A stretch of DNA of 64,000 bases from Phalacrocorax aristotelis (Eukaryota > Chordata > Aves > Suliformes > Phalacrocoracidae), in contig NC_134288.1 of assembly GCF_949628215.1 (NCBI RefSeq), positions 10,113,682-10,177,681 of the forward strand. The letters run 5' to 3'. The stretch's first letter is position 1. Each line of letters opens with the position of its first letter. The notes beneath the pieces were generated by a model. The model was given only the letters and a program-made list of their open reading frames with translations. It had not been told where the DNA came from and did not search any database. Both the position numbers and the translations under genes were made by a program. This document shows, piece after piece, positions 51,956-64,000 of this stretch.

Positions 51956-54900
51956 GTAGAGGTGGGAAACAGAATTAGCAGTTGCACGTCCTGCTGCTGC
52001 CCAAAGGCCCCGCAGGGCTGTGCAGGAGCCCTGCTCCTCAGAGGTCCTGGCTGGTGGCTGAGACAGGCTGGTGCACAGCAGAGAGAGACATGAGCACCCT
52101 CTGACATCAGGTAGGGAAGGAGTTGCCAGTTCTGCCCCTTCTGCTGCATGATATCGTTTCTGCAGTCAGAGCTGAGAGCACCCTGCTGTCTAGCACCAGC
52201 CCCTTCCCCTCTGCTACTCAGACAGGACAGCTCGGGGCTGGGCTGGCTCAGTGAGCAGGTGCTGAGTGGAGTAGCAGGTCCATCTCAGCACAGACAAAGC
52301 TGTTTCCTTTGCTTTCATTGACTTTGCACGTAGGTCCATCTCATTTCAATTCCTTGCTAAAGGCAGGACTTCACTTTGGTGCTAACTGCAGATGCCCAAA
52401 CCCACTAGGATGCTTTGGTCTCCAGCACTTGAGTTTGTAGACCTGCGCCTGCTCAGGAAGGAAGCTTATAAAACATTTATGCTCATTTTGGGCTCGGCTC
52501 CATTCGAGCAGAGTCCCCTCTCTTCTCCCCCCAACTTGGGTTCTAAATAGTCCCAAGCTCAGAGGTCCTGGTCCTGAGGCCTGGGTGGTCACACATGGTC
52601 TGGAAGGACTCCCGGGGATGTGGGGTAGCTGGCAGTGTCACTAACAAGTGACACTGAAGGACTGGGAGGTGTTGCCTGCATGGTAAAGCTGTCTGTAAAC
52701 AAGAGCTGTTACTAGGGATTCTCCCAGCCAAACACTTCAATGAAACTCAAATTACAGATTACAAGGAGCAAGGCTGACGTCTTCCCAGTCCAGGTCTTTC
52801 CTGAGCTCCTGCAAAGCTGCCTGACTGTTGTTGGTCACAGGAGACCTCTGAAAGCCTGCCTGTGTCAGGTGCTGACATTGCAGCCAGGGCTTCCCAGACC
52901 TTACCTCATGCTGAAACCACACAGGTCCTGCTGGACCAGAGCAGACCACAGATACAGGAGAGCAGAGAGGGGTGAAATGGCTGCTGTAGCCAGCAAACAC
53001 CCGGCCTTCAGCCTTGCAGCTGATGGCTATGCACCTAGCCTGCTCCTGAGAGTGAGTGTCCAGCAGCAGGGCAGTGGGGAAGGTGGGGGCATTTTGGCAG
53101 GCTTTGCTAAAAAACCTCCTGACTGTTCACCTGAGGGTTCCTGAGCTTATGTAAAGCAATGTGCTGCCTGTCCCCTCTCTACATGCCTGCCCGGGTAAGC
53201 CTTGTGCTGTTTGTAGAGGAGTAGGAATATAGACATGGAAGGGCCCATGGGGTGGGTCTAGTGTTGTCACGGCTGGTTTGTTCAAACCAGCTGTGATGGT
53301 TTGTCATCCATTCTGCACCCTGGCACAAAATATTTAACACCCTTAAGATCTCCAGTGCAAGTAGTTAGTGATATTGCTTCTGCCTGGGGCTGGGGCTTGA
53401 TACTGGTCCCAGTGCAAGTGTGGGCTGGGGATTAGGGTGAGGGAGTGAATCTGCAAAAATATGAGCCCTTAAGATGGGTGTGATAAAGTCCCAGGGCAAA
53501 AGCAGGGCACCCCACCTTGTGCCCCAGGGCGAGCAGTGGGTCTGCTGAGTCTGCTGGGTGGCGGAGGGGTCCGGTCATGGGATCGGGGTTTGCCACTCCC
53601 GTTGCCATCTGTGATTGCTCTGTGCTGACACTGATGCTGCTGAGTTATGCAACCAGCCTGTGTCCTCCGGGGAAAATTCATCCTGTGCATATCTGTAGAA
53701 CAGTACATGCAGGGATAACAAACACCGAGGGGACAGTCCTACCCCGGGGCTGTTTGCTTAAAACCCAGCTGCCTTCTGCAAACCACCCCCATCTGCAGCT
53801 GGAGCCAGTCATGAGTCTGCGTGAGTCTGCACCGATCGGCTCCGTCCATCGTGACACAGCGGCAGCAGGGATGGATGCACTTACATAACACAACCTGGCC
53901 TACGTAGCACAGCCACTTGGCCCACATAGGAGCCTGGTGCCAGCCACGTGTTCACTGCAAACCCAGAACGTTGTGCTGTGGGGAGCATACCTCTGTCTTG
54001 TTTATGGGGCAGTGGAGTATTTGGTGTGCTTTCCTATGGGGTTTTTCTAATGCATTGTGTATTTGTGCGTTCAAATCAGCCTAATTCTGGCAAATGTTGA
54101 ATTGGAAACCCACTTGAGAAGCTTAAAATGGGATTTAGAGCAGGGCCTGAATTCTGCTGTCAGGTAATTTAAGTTCACTGGGAAACTCAGGTAACCTCTT
54201 TCAACTTAATTATGGCACTGGTGTGTAGCTCACGGTGCTGCTTGGTCATGCAGTGAGTTGTTCTTCCCCAGGACAGCTCCTCAGCCTTGGTTCATGTCAT
54301 AACCTGGTAACCCTCACTGACCCAGGCAATCAGACTTTTGCTTATTCTTTTGTATGCCACTGACCTCTTCTGATTTTGCTTCATGTCCCAGCAGCTTTGC
54401 TTTTAGTTCTGCTATGGATACTGCACACACCTGCCAGTCGGCAGGCTTCATGCTTTGTTACCCTTCCAAAACGCATATGAAATGTCAGTTCTCAGGCAGG
54501 AAAGTGTTTCTGGCTTGGTTTTTACTGGGCACCAGGGTGTGCAGGGTGGAGATGAGCCTGCTTATGTGCTTGCTCCCCTCACCAATGTTTCTGATGGCCC
54601 TGGGGTGGTAGGTCCAGCAGAGGTGGGCAGCATTTCCGTGGGCAAAATGAAGGTCATCTCTTTCTTATTTGAACACTGTGCTTCCCTGCCTTCTGCAGAA
54701 ATAGTTTATCTAAAGCTGGAGATCACTGTTCCCAAAAGCCTGCCTTTTGGGCAAAGAGGACAAAAGCCTTTCTAGTACAACTGGGGAGAGGCTGGATTGT
54801 GCTGGGTACCTACTGATTGTCTCTTGATTGCTGTTTGATAGACCTGTGACTGCTATCATGTGCTGCCACATGCTAAGGAGTATTTAATCTCTCCTTGTCG

Positions 54901-57900
54901 GTACTGGAAGGTTGGGGCTGCTCTCCTCTCTCCTTTCCTGCAATGTGAACATCTTTTTCTTTGCGTGTATTTTGTAGCTGCCCGCCGAGTTCCCCAGGGC
55001 AGGTGAGGGGCCTCCCGTGGCCACTGCTTCAGTGGGACCCTCCAACGTTGTGAGTTGTGCAGTGTGGATTGAGCAACCGTTAGACAAGTCACTGAGGAGC
55101 AAGGTATAGCGAGAGCATGTGGCTGTTTGCTCGCTGGAGTGGCACCAGTGGCCTTGGCTACAGAAACAAGGGGAGCAGGTGACAGCTGCCCACCACCTAC
55201 AGTTACACATTAAGAAATTTTCTAGTTTTAATTCGCATAGGACATCAAACTGCAATAGTTGTGATCAGCGTAGAAGACAGTTTGCTCTAGTAGATCATAT
55301 TCCATATATTTTCACTGTGGCTAAAACAGTAGTTCTGATTTTGGGGTGGATGCTCAAGGTGAACGGCAGGAATCTGTGCATGTGGTGTGGTGCAGACTGC
55401 AGCATCTCAGGGGCTGCCTTCAGCAGGAAGGTGTCTGACAGCTGGGGCCAGCCTGGTTTACTCCAGCACTCCTCCTCTGTCATTGGTTTTGATCATTCCA
55501 CTTTCAGCTGAAAACAACTGTTTGCATTTGCATTGTTCTCTTTGCATTTTCAAAATACAATGGGAGCTAATGCTGAACGAGCTTTTCTGCCCTCCCTGCA
55601 TGATGGTGTCTATCCCTGGTGAGAGATCTCTCGTGCTGTGCCCAACTGCTCCTGAGCACCACTAATAAACTGCTGTCCTACTGAATTTCAGACTGGAGGG
55701 CAGGGATCAGATGCACATCAGCAGCATCTCTGCGAACCATCAGTGAGCAGGGCTGTTGCATCAAGTTAGGTCTTGTCTGTTAGTACCACTCAACTCAAAT
55801 TTTACCATGCAGTAAAACTGCCCTTACCCCACTGGCCAGGAATAGGTGAGCAAGTCAAGGAAAAGGATAGCAGTTTCATTTCTGAAACAGTGTTGGTTTT
55901 GACTTCAGACTGCTTTCAGTGTGGTTTGTGAATCTTGGCACGGACAAAAGCCATGGGATAGTAAAAGCAAGGTCAGTTCCTCTTCTTGGCCGTAGCAGCA
56001 TGTTCACCATCTCAGGGCCACCCTGAGGAGTGGTGACATATTTCTGGGCAGTGTTGATTCTACCTGGGGAGAAGCAAAGCCCTGAGGATGAACTGGATTA
56101 CATCACCTCTGGCCAGATGTGTTAGTGTTTGCATTTGCTCACTGTCACCCCCGCTGTCCCTCCTGGGGGAGGCCGCTGCGGTTGGATTTAAGGAGTGTGT
56201 CGCAAATATACATACAGAGCATGAGGAAGGACTTAAGAGATAAAGCAGGCTCTCAGCCCCCTTCCCTTGTACCCTGTGTTCCCATGCAGGGGTAGATAAT
56301 GTGGTTAACACGAGAAGGTGCTGGGTTATCTCTCCCTCCCCTGCACTGAGTCCGCTGATACCACGCAGACCACATTGGCACCTCCCATCTCTGCCATGAC
56401 CCACGCATTAGTATCATCTTCCTTAGGTGCTGGATGAGGACTCCATGGGCTGATGGTTCATATCCTGCTGATGCCGAATGAACATTCGAGCTGATTAAAA
56501 CTGTAAGTGGCGTCAGTGGAAGGATTAAAAGCTCTTGAACAAGCCCCTGAAATAGCGTGCGTCAATGGAGTGAGCTCTCCTGTCTCAGAGCTGTGAGCTT
56601 GGGTCTGCTCAAGCAAGGGCCATGTCAGAAAATGCTCCTACTCCAGGGAAGCATGAACAGAAATGCTGCCTTACTTGCTAATGAAGCTGCACCACAGGAG
56701 AAATCTTCCAGAAAATTCCTTGTGCAATTGCCCCTGACCTGATGTCTGGGTGCCTCTTTCAAGCCTGCCTTCTCAAACAGAAAGGCTTTTTTCCTGATTG
56801 CAGCCTGCAAAGGTGGCATCTCCTGGTTAACCTCTCCTGAAAAGCAGCATGCCCATGGCCCTGGCTCCTGCTCTGAGCAGCAGAGGCAGCCTCTGCCTGT
56901 AGAAATGTGTTCCTTGGGCACGGATTTCTTTAATGAGATTTCCTAGGGCTAAGGGATTTGAGTAATTTGCTGGGCAGTGGCAGTTTTTCTTCAGCAAGTC
57001 TCTCCAGCTGCTCTGGCAGAGCCCCTTGCTCGATTCTGGTGGGAGAGGACCTGCCCCTGCTGAAGGGGGAGCTAAATCCAATCCCCCACCCCCAATTTTT
57101 TTCCATGTCTGTGCTCTGAGCTCAAGTCTGGGGAAATATTAAACTGCTGTTAACTCCTGGAAAATTACCACCCAATGCATAGCATGAGGGGTAATGAAAG
57201 TGAATCAGGGCCTTCCCCTTGGGTTGAAGGTTTGTGTTTCAGTGACTTCCAGCCCTGCCCCCTGCTGCAGGAAGTCCTTGTGGAGCCAGTGGGCAGAGTT
57301 GGCAGTGGTGGGGACACCCCGGGTCCCTCCATTGGGCAGGTAGCTTTCATTGAACCATCACTGCCTCTTCCCAGCACAAACCCTCGCCTCAGCTCTGCTG
57401 GTCCCTCCTTTGAAGGTTGTGACATCTGTATTTCCAATACAGAAGTGGCATCGTGTGCATCGCGTGCTCTTCCTCTGCCGGGTCTAGACTTGCTGCTGGA
57501 TGGGGTGTCCACAGGGAATTTACTGGATTGCAGACAAACTGGGTGGAAAATGCTAGTGGCTTATGTGCAGAAGAGCATTTCTGTGTTGCTGAGCTCAGAG
57601 GACAGGAGGGTGCGGTGCCAGGGCTGTGGAGGAACTGGTGCTACAGGGGCTGTGGGGGATGCTGTGCGTTGGGGCTTTGGCCAGAGCAGGGACCGGTGCA
57701 GCAAGGATCTGCCCATTCTTCTGTAAAATCCCTGGCACTGAGCATGTTTGTGGGCTGTTGGAAGCACAGCATGGCCACGCTACAAACCCATCAGTTGCAC
57801 CAAAATGGATTTTAACCACTTCTTGTGGAGCCACTTGAGAAGCCTGAGCTGCTGCTGACGCACAGGGTGAGATGTGCAGGATGTCCCTGGTGTCACAGCT

Positions 57901-58679
57901 TGTTCTTTCTTTCCTGGGGTGTGTGGATGCAGAGGACTGGGAGCCAGCACTTTCGGGCACATCATGTGGACCCTCAAGGCCAGGCTTTGCTGTGGTAATG
58001 CCTGTCCTTGTTTCAGCCAGGCTGTCACCACAGCAAGCCCCATGGGATGGGGCTGTGTTACCAGCATGCGGGGTGATGCCGCCAGCCGACCCATCCCAGC
58101 TCAGCACATGCTGGGGCAGCTGGATGTGTGCTGACCTTGGCAGTGTGCTGTGCAGGGCTGTTTGAATCACTCCTGAGAAAGAAATTACTGTCAACTGAGT
58201 CCAGACCCACAGCGCCTGGTTCAATAATGAATACTGTGAAGTAGAGAGATGTGGCAATGCCTGACTGGACTAATTGGGACCAGTAGGAAGGCTGTAGAAG
58301 TGGGCTTCCCCTCCACAGCAGTGTCCTCCAGCCCTTCCATCCAGCAGCCAAATGACTCCACCACCAATCCTGTTACTATTGCACCTTCCACCCAGTGCGG
58401 CTGTTCGTAGATATTCCTGATTGCAGTCATTGGTTGGGGCTGTGTAACGAGGTGTGCACTCATCTCGAGTTCTCCCAGACCCTCAAATGATGCTTTAATT
58501 AAGGCTTGGGAATGAAAGAGGTGCAGTGAGCACACTGAACCAGTGACACTGCTTGCTGTACCTACCTGCGGTCTGGGTCAGGCGGCAGCAGGAGGGCTGG
58601 CAGGATGTTGTCATAGCATAGTAAGGGGGACAAAACTGCTGACATACCTGACCTCTCTTTCTCCTTTCTTTTTTTGCAG
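51788..58679 (+). other. STK35: Probable 3' UTR intron of STK35
   Basis: It starts at a strong donor 35 bases after the stop and ends at a strong acceptor (long pyrimidine tract then gcag at 58679). No coding exon or recognisable repeat is seen in between. Confidence 0.5.
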
Positions 58680-61600
58680 ATTTATTTACCAGGGACCCAT
58701 AATCTCCATTATTTACGTGCAACGAGGGAAGTCAAAGACAAGGGAAGATGATGATACAGAAGATCCCTGGTCTGCAGGATCTCTGGCAATGTGAAATCTT
58801 TGGGTGTTACTTTGTTTTGTTGGGAAGAAGTATTGCTGGGGTGTGGGAGGGGGCTGTAGAGGCCTGTGGAAGAGCACAAACAGGCAGTTATCATGCTCGT
58901 AAGAATTTTAAACAAGATCCAGAGAGCACAGCTGCCCCTGCCCAGCCCTCTCCCTGTCTCCTGTGCTGCCATTGACTCAGTAGGTGTTTCTAGAGAAGAA
59001 CTGGTTCCATAGGGAGGTGACAGTTGGCAGGCCGGCAGCAAGGTGTGCTGCCAGGCACCAGCTCTGAGGTCTGGCTGGGCACAACTTTGGGTTTAAAGCT
59101 ATTGTTTTGGCCTAGGGGAAACGGGAGCAAAGTGATTGCTAGGTTTGCACTGGGAGTGCAGTGCTTTAGGAAGAGTGAGTCTCTTGGACCATGTGTTGCA
59201 ACAAGCTAAATAATTTCATAGCCAGGCAGCTTCTGAATAGGGGGATGCCGAGCAGGATGTGAGCAGTTGACATCAGGATAGAGTAGCATAAACAATCTGG
59301 AAAGCCCTTTGGCAAGGCTGGTCTGCTGCTGCAATAGGCAGACCTTCATTCTCTCCCAGCTGGATCTCACTAGTGACTTTTGTTACGGTCTTTCTATACA
59401 GAGGGCAACAGGGAGCCCGTAGGTACATTTTCAAGTGGATCATCATCCACATACAAGAGAAACAGAAAGCGGTCCACTACTCCAATTTGTTTAGTGTCAA
59501 ACTTCAGTTGTTGGGAATAATACTTGGGAAATGAGGAGGTTTGGCCTAAATGGCTCATGGGCTGGATTCTAGCCTTTGGCAAAACACTTTTCTCTGCTAG
59601 ATAACTATCTCCAGGAAGCAAAAGGCAATGCTGCTGTTTAAGTTTAGTTACAGTACAGCTCAGGTAAGGAGATTGGAACCTCAGGCTGAGCAGTTAATAC
59701 TCTATTTCCTTGCCTATATTTAGAGCAACACTAATATTCTGGGGCTGACCCCATGTTGATGTTCTTTAGGCTTTCTCACTGTAAATACAATGTAAAGCAC
59801 CACCTCTTCTTGACCCTGCAGGTTCTGAATCAATTAAAACATTTCTTACCAGGCTACATTCCTCGGCAGTGGTTTGGGGAGTGGGCTGGTCTGACACAGC
59901 ATTGCTCCTGAGCTGCCCAGGTGCTCAGCTGTTATCACAGCTGGAGCTGGCCAGGACCACAGGCAGAAGAGGGTCCCTCTGACCCCCTCATCGCCTGCAT
60001 GCAGGCTGCAGCTTTCCTTGTCATCACTGGAAGGTTCCTGAACTGGCAGCACCTCCTTTTATCTACTCAGTGTACTTTGCTGACCTCATGGGAATGAATG
60101 GAAATGCAGTCAATTTGTGTGGGCCAAGGCAGAGCTAAAGCAGGGATAGGAGGGAGGGGTTTCTTTCCCTTCCATCTATTCCAGGACACAAAGCTAAGGC
60201 TGTTACCTCGGGAAGGCCTGGTCCCTCTTAGGACAACAGTGCCAGGAGGCTCCAGACCATGTGTCTGTGGGTTGTGAAGGTTTGGACAGCACAAATACGG
60301 TGCCAAGCCCCTGTTCCCACGCTACTCTTCTGTTTGTTTCTAGGGATGCCCTGTGGGCTGTGGCCAGCCACAGCCAGACCATGACTGTACAGACTCCTTC
60401 CAGGCTAGTTACTGGGGTTTAAGCAGTTTGGGGTTGGTTAGCAGGCGCTGTGCTCGGCCCTGGCTGCAGAGTACTCTTGGGGGCTTTGGACAGTGCTTTG
60501 GCTGCTCTCATCTCTAACTAGCAGCAGATCCCTGCAGTGTTAGTGCCAAGGAGCTGCAGGCGGGTTTCTCCCCCAGCTCCTGGGGAGGGCTTGCAGAGAC
60601 CTGCATCCCACAGGAGGGCTGTGGTGAGACGAGAGCTGAACCCCATAGTTCACAAGTACAGCATTAGTGCCCTTCTTCTACCTGACAGAGCCTTTGCTCC
60701 TGACTGTTACAACCTAACCTGGCTTGAATGGGTGCAGTAAGAGGGCTTTACCCTCCCAGCCCTGCTCATGTGGCTTTCCCTGCTGGAAGGGCCCCTTACT
60801 GGGTACTATGCCCCAAGAGAAGGGAGCTTCCTGGCAGGAGATTTTCATGTGTGGAAACCAAGCCTGAAATGCAGGACATGGAGATGGAAGGTGTTGAGTG
60901 GGCTGCTCACTGGGACTGCTGCCTCCAGCCAGCTGCCAGCACCCTGTTCTTCTCTGGGGACAGGAGCGAGCCTGGCAGGCAGCGTCTGGGAGGGTTGCCC
61001 CTCCATTGCTGTTTCAGGCCATCTTCAAACCACATGTCTCCACCTCAGCTTTTGCATTGCAGATGTGTTTTCAAAGCAGCTTGATGTTAGTGAGCTAGAC
61101 CATAGTGCCTTACTTAGGATTTAGCAAACACTTCCAAGGATGAAACCTAGGGCTGCTAGCCTTTGGCCAATGTGGGTGTTTCCCTGATTAGTTTGTACTT
61201 TTAAGAGCATTTCTCCCTGATGATTTTGCTGCTGTTTGTGCTTGACTCCCCAGACTATACAGGAACCTGCCTTGTGTTTACAGCTCCTAGCATCTCTTCT
61301 TCCAGTTACTTTGGCCCAGACCAGTGCTCCCTCTAGAACATGGGAACAGGGAACAGCTCAAACCTGTGTGTGCTGTGGGATGGGGGATGTTCAGGCTTCT
61401 CTTCCCATCTGGGTCTATCAGGCATATCCTGCTCAGCTCCTGCAGGCTGAACTTCTCCTTCCTCTGTAGGTGTTTTTGGCATTAGGACATGCTGCTGGGA
61501 AAACTCAAGCTTAGGAAAGTAGTACTGAGCCTGCAGCCCATTGCCCAGCCTGGTGCCAGGGTGTCTCCATCTCTTTCTGGCCAGCTGAGCATCCAGGTGC

Positions 61601-63330
61601 TGGGAGGGCCTGGCCAGTGTGGGGGGAGCCAAGCACCCTCTCACAAAACCCTGCTGTTCTCTGAGCTTCTGGGGCCCCAGCCAGTGCCTGTGCTGGGGGA
61701 TTGATTGTATGAAACTGTTTACTTCTGACTATGCTGTTTACAAGAGGGTTGTGGGGTGGGTGGGGGGAACAAGCCAAGCCTCAGGAGGATTGGGAAACAT
61801 GTTATCTGCACCAGCCTGCAGCGAGACCGACACTGCCGGCATCATGCAGGTGTCTTGGGGATCTCCTGGCCAGCTTTGGTCCATGGGGAGGAGAGAGCAG
61901 AGATAGCTCTAACCTAGAGGAGTTAGGTTAGCTCCCCTTTGTCCCCTTGCTGCTGTGTTCAGCGGTGCTAGTGACAGATAAGAGTTACCCCTGTGGTCTT
62001 CCTTTACTCCTCAGGACCCAGCTCCTTCACATATCAGAGGCTCCCAGAGCCTTTCTGGAGCAATAAGACTTAAAACAAGCATACCATCATTATGGAAATC
62101 CTCTGTTGTGTGCATTGTATGTCTCCTCTGTATGCAGTACTGAGTCTGGGTTTAAGCCTACCAAGTGTCTTGGGGCAACTGCTTCAGGGCACAAACTGGG
62201 ACACATTTCTGTGCTTTCTGCAGGTCCCAAGAGCAGGGAAATATGTTGCTGCTTTCCATTGTTACCCCCAGGCCTGTGCTGCCTAAGCCTCACACTACAG
62301 CTGCCCGGGGCAAGGGGGGCTCCTGGTCTCATTTCAGTGATGCTGCTGCAGGACAGGCATGGAGTGCTCAGCCCTGTGCCAGCTCAGCTGTGCTGCAGGA
62401 GCAGGCTGCGTGCTTTACAATGGCTCCTTGCAGCCTCTCATCCCTTCAGCCAAGGCTGCACAGGTCTGAGGCTTAACAGAGGGGCAGCATCTGGAAAGTA
62501 GAGCCCCTGGCTCGTTGACAGTTGGATGCAGCTGATGCTCATGCTGCTGCCTCCCTTGCTGAGGTGCTGCCTGGAAGCTGTCATCAGTGGTGGGGAGAGC
62601 TGTGCCGGCGGCTGCTCTCACACTCAGCTGGTAACTGGGCATGTCCCAGTGTGTGGCCCTTCACTTCCAAAAGCATTTCACACTACAGAGCAGGGTATCG
62701 GGCGGGTGGGCACATCTGGAAGGAAAGCACAGGGTCTCTTCCAGCTGCGATGTGGCAAATCCTGTTTCTCTGCAGTCTGCCCCAGTGCTTTAACCCTTAA
62801 GAGTGATGTCTAGGTTGCAGGAAGAGCTCGTGGGGGCTAAAAGGGAGTGCTTGGTGTCCTGATCCTGGCGATTGTCACCATGCCTGGCCTTCGGCTCACT
62901 CATCCAGCAAACCCCAGCAGCTTTGCAGAGCCTCTTGCCTGCAATACCAGGGAGGTGCCAAGGCCTCAGCAGTGCTGGGTGAGCCCTGGGACAGGAGCAC
63001 CCTGGCCCAGTCCTGTTCTGGGCTCCCTCTGCTCCCTGCAGCCCCCATGCTGAGTTAGCAAGAGCAGAAGGCTTAAACCCAGACTCCAAATTAAAGATAA
63101 TTTTATTAGTAAATGAACATGTATTTTTCTTTTTTTTTTTTTGCACAGAAGCTGGTAATCTAGGACCTATGTGTGAACAACTTTATATATTTTTTGTACT
63201 TGGTTTACTCGGGTTGGTATGAGATGTTCTATTTAAGTTCTTTGAACACTGTGGATGCCCTGATGTGTATGAGTGGCAGAGGCTTTGTAAATTAAGAGAC
63301 GTTTGTGTGAATAAAGCTATTTGATGGGGT
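58680..63330 (+). other. STK35: Probable terminal 3' UTR exon of STK35
   Basis: Follows the acceptor at 58679 and runs to AATAAA at 63310-63315; a variant ATTAAA is at 63090-63095. A Pumilio-type TGTAAATA lies at 59780-59787. Short open frames are not convincing. The alternative is that this is a separate noncoding transcript; RNA evidence is needed to decide. Confidence 0.45.
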
Positions 63331-63334
63331 TGAA

Positions 63335-64000
63335 AAGCCACACACAACTTGAAACACAAGTTTTGTGCGTTTGTCCTCAGCCATACTACCAGCAGCAGGC
63401 TTATAAGAAAGGGGAGTCCCTGAGCAGCGGTGGGTAGACCAAGGCCCTGAAGTGGTGCTGGTTCCATCCCAGAGGGCAGGCCTGGCTAAGCCTGGGCTGG
63501 GCTAGCTGGCCTGATCCCAGGGGCTCAGGGCACTAAACCAAGGCATGGTGGCTGGTGCTAAACAGAATGTGGCACCCTGGCATGCAGCACCTGTGGCCAT
63601 TTATCCTTGCCCTAGATTAGGATTAGCCCCATTCTTGCTGCAAATACCAAGTAGGCCATGGCGATTAGCGGGGCAGATGAGCTTGGCCTCTGCCTGCATG
63701 CTGCCTGTGGAAATGCCTCCTTGTCCTGCCCTTTCCCTGCCAGCCCTGTGTTTTGGGAGCCAGAGAGGAGAAGCAGTCTCTCACCTAGCTAGCCACCTGC
63801 TCTGGGTGGCTGCAAGACCAGCAGTGAAAATGCCCTGCAGAATTGTCGCTTTGGTAGCCACAAATATTTTGTCCCTTTGCCCAGATCCTCTGCCCCAAAT
63901 CCCAGATGCACAGACAGAAAACAAGCCAGTCACAGCAGCCAGGAGCCCCTGCCCCACAGCTGGCATCCATGATGGGAAAAGCACAGGAGGCTGAGCTGCA
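63335..64000. other. Sequence after the STK35 3' end
   Basis: Unique-looking sequence with no recognised gene or repeat. In human the next genes are transglutaminases, but no such exon is visible here. Confidence 0.5.

Noticed and set aside
57175-58257. Frames of 183 and 220 codons on opposite strands
   Set aside because: They overlap each other in the STK35 3' UTR intron and carry no domain or conserved motif.

Overview
The window is nuclear vertebrate DNA, almost certainly from a bird. It carries a CR1 retrotransposon tail, compact GC-rich introns, and the gene order NSFL1C - SIRP cluster - PDYN - STK35, which matches human 20p13. Genus and chromosome cannot be read from the sequence. All genes are multi-exon; exon edges were set by matching reading phase, splice sites and known family structure.

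Layout. 1-1110: 5' end of NSFL1C (p47) on the minus strand with its CpG island. 1135-1602: a 5'-truncated CR1. 1917-3965 (minus): a three-Ig SIRP receptor whose membrane segment has a buried lysine and whose tail is very short, a SIRPB1-like activating form. About 4620-5386: a likely solo retroviral LTR, an old fossil. 5672-7939 (plus): a small SIRP receptor with one V domain, a membrane segment and two ITIMs. 8020-21950: gene-free. 22580-34265 (plus): SIRPA, with signal peptide, V, C1, C1, membrane segment and four tail tyrosines. 35385-39950 (minus): prodynorphin (PDYN) with a plausible remote promoter. 40020-44450: gene-free. 44450-63330 (plus): STK35, with two coding exons and an apparently spliced 3' UTR. 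63335-64000: nothing recognised.

How the genes fit together. The SIRP genes form a paired-receptor set: an inhibitory SIRPA, a predicted adaptor-coupled activating paralogue in opposite orientation, and a one-domain inhibitory member. The activating gene and SIRPA are nearly identical through V, C1, C1 and the introns between them (2095-3533 versus 29252-30690, inverted). By eye I saw no differences over about 940 bp, including a 266 bp intron, while the flanks and tails are unrelated. This suggests recent gene conversion or a very young inverted duplication. It also means an inversion between the arms would swap promoters between an activating and an inhibitory tail.

The most noteworthy items are this inverted SIRP pair, the single-V ITIM receptor with a possible GC-AG intron and an LTR just upstream, and a prodynorphin carrying Met-type opioid cores with a decayed alpha-neoendorphin. 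No identity value or database match was computed; all comparisons were made by reading.
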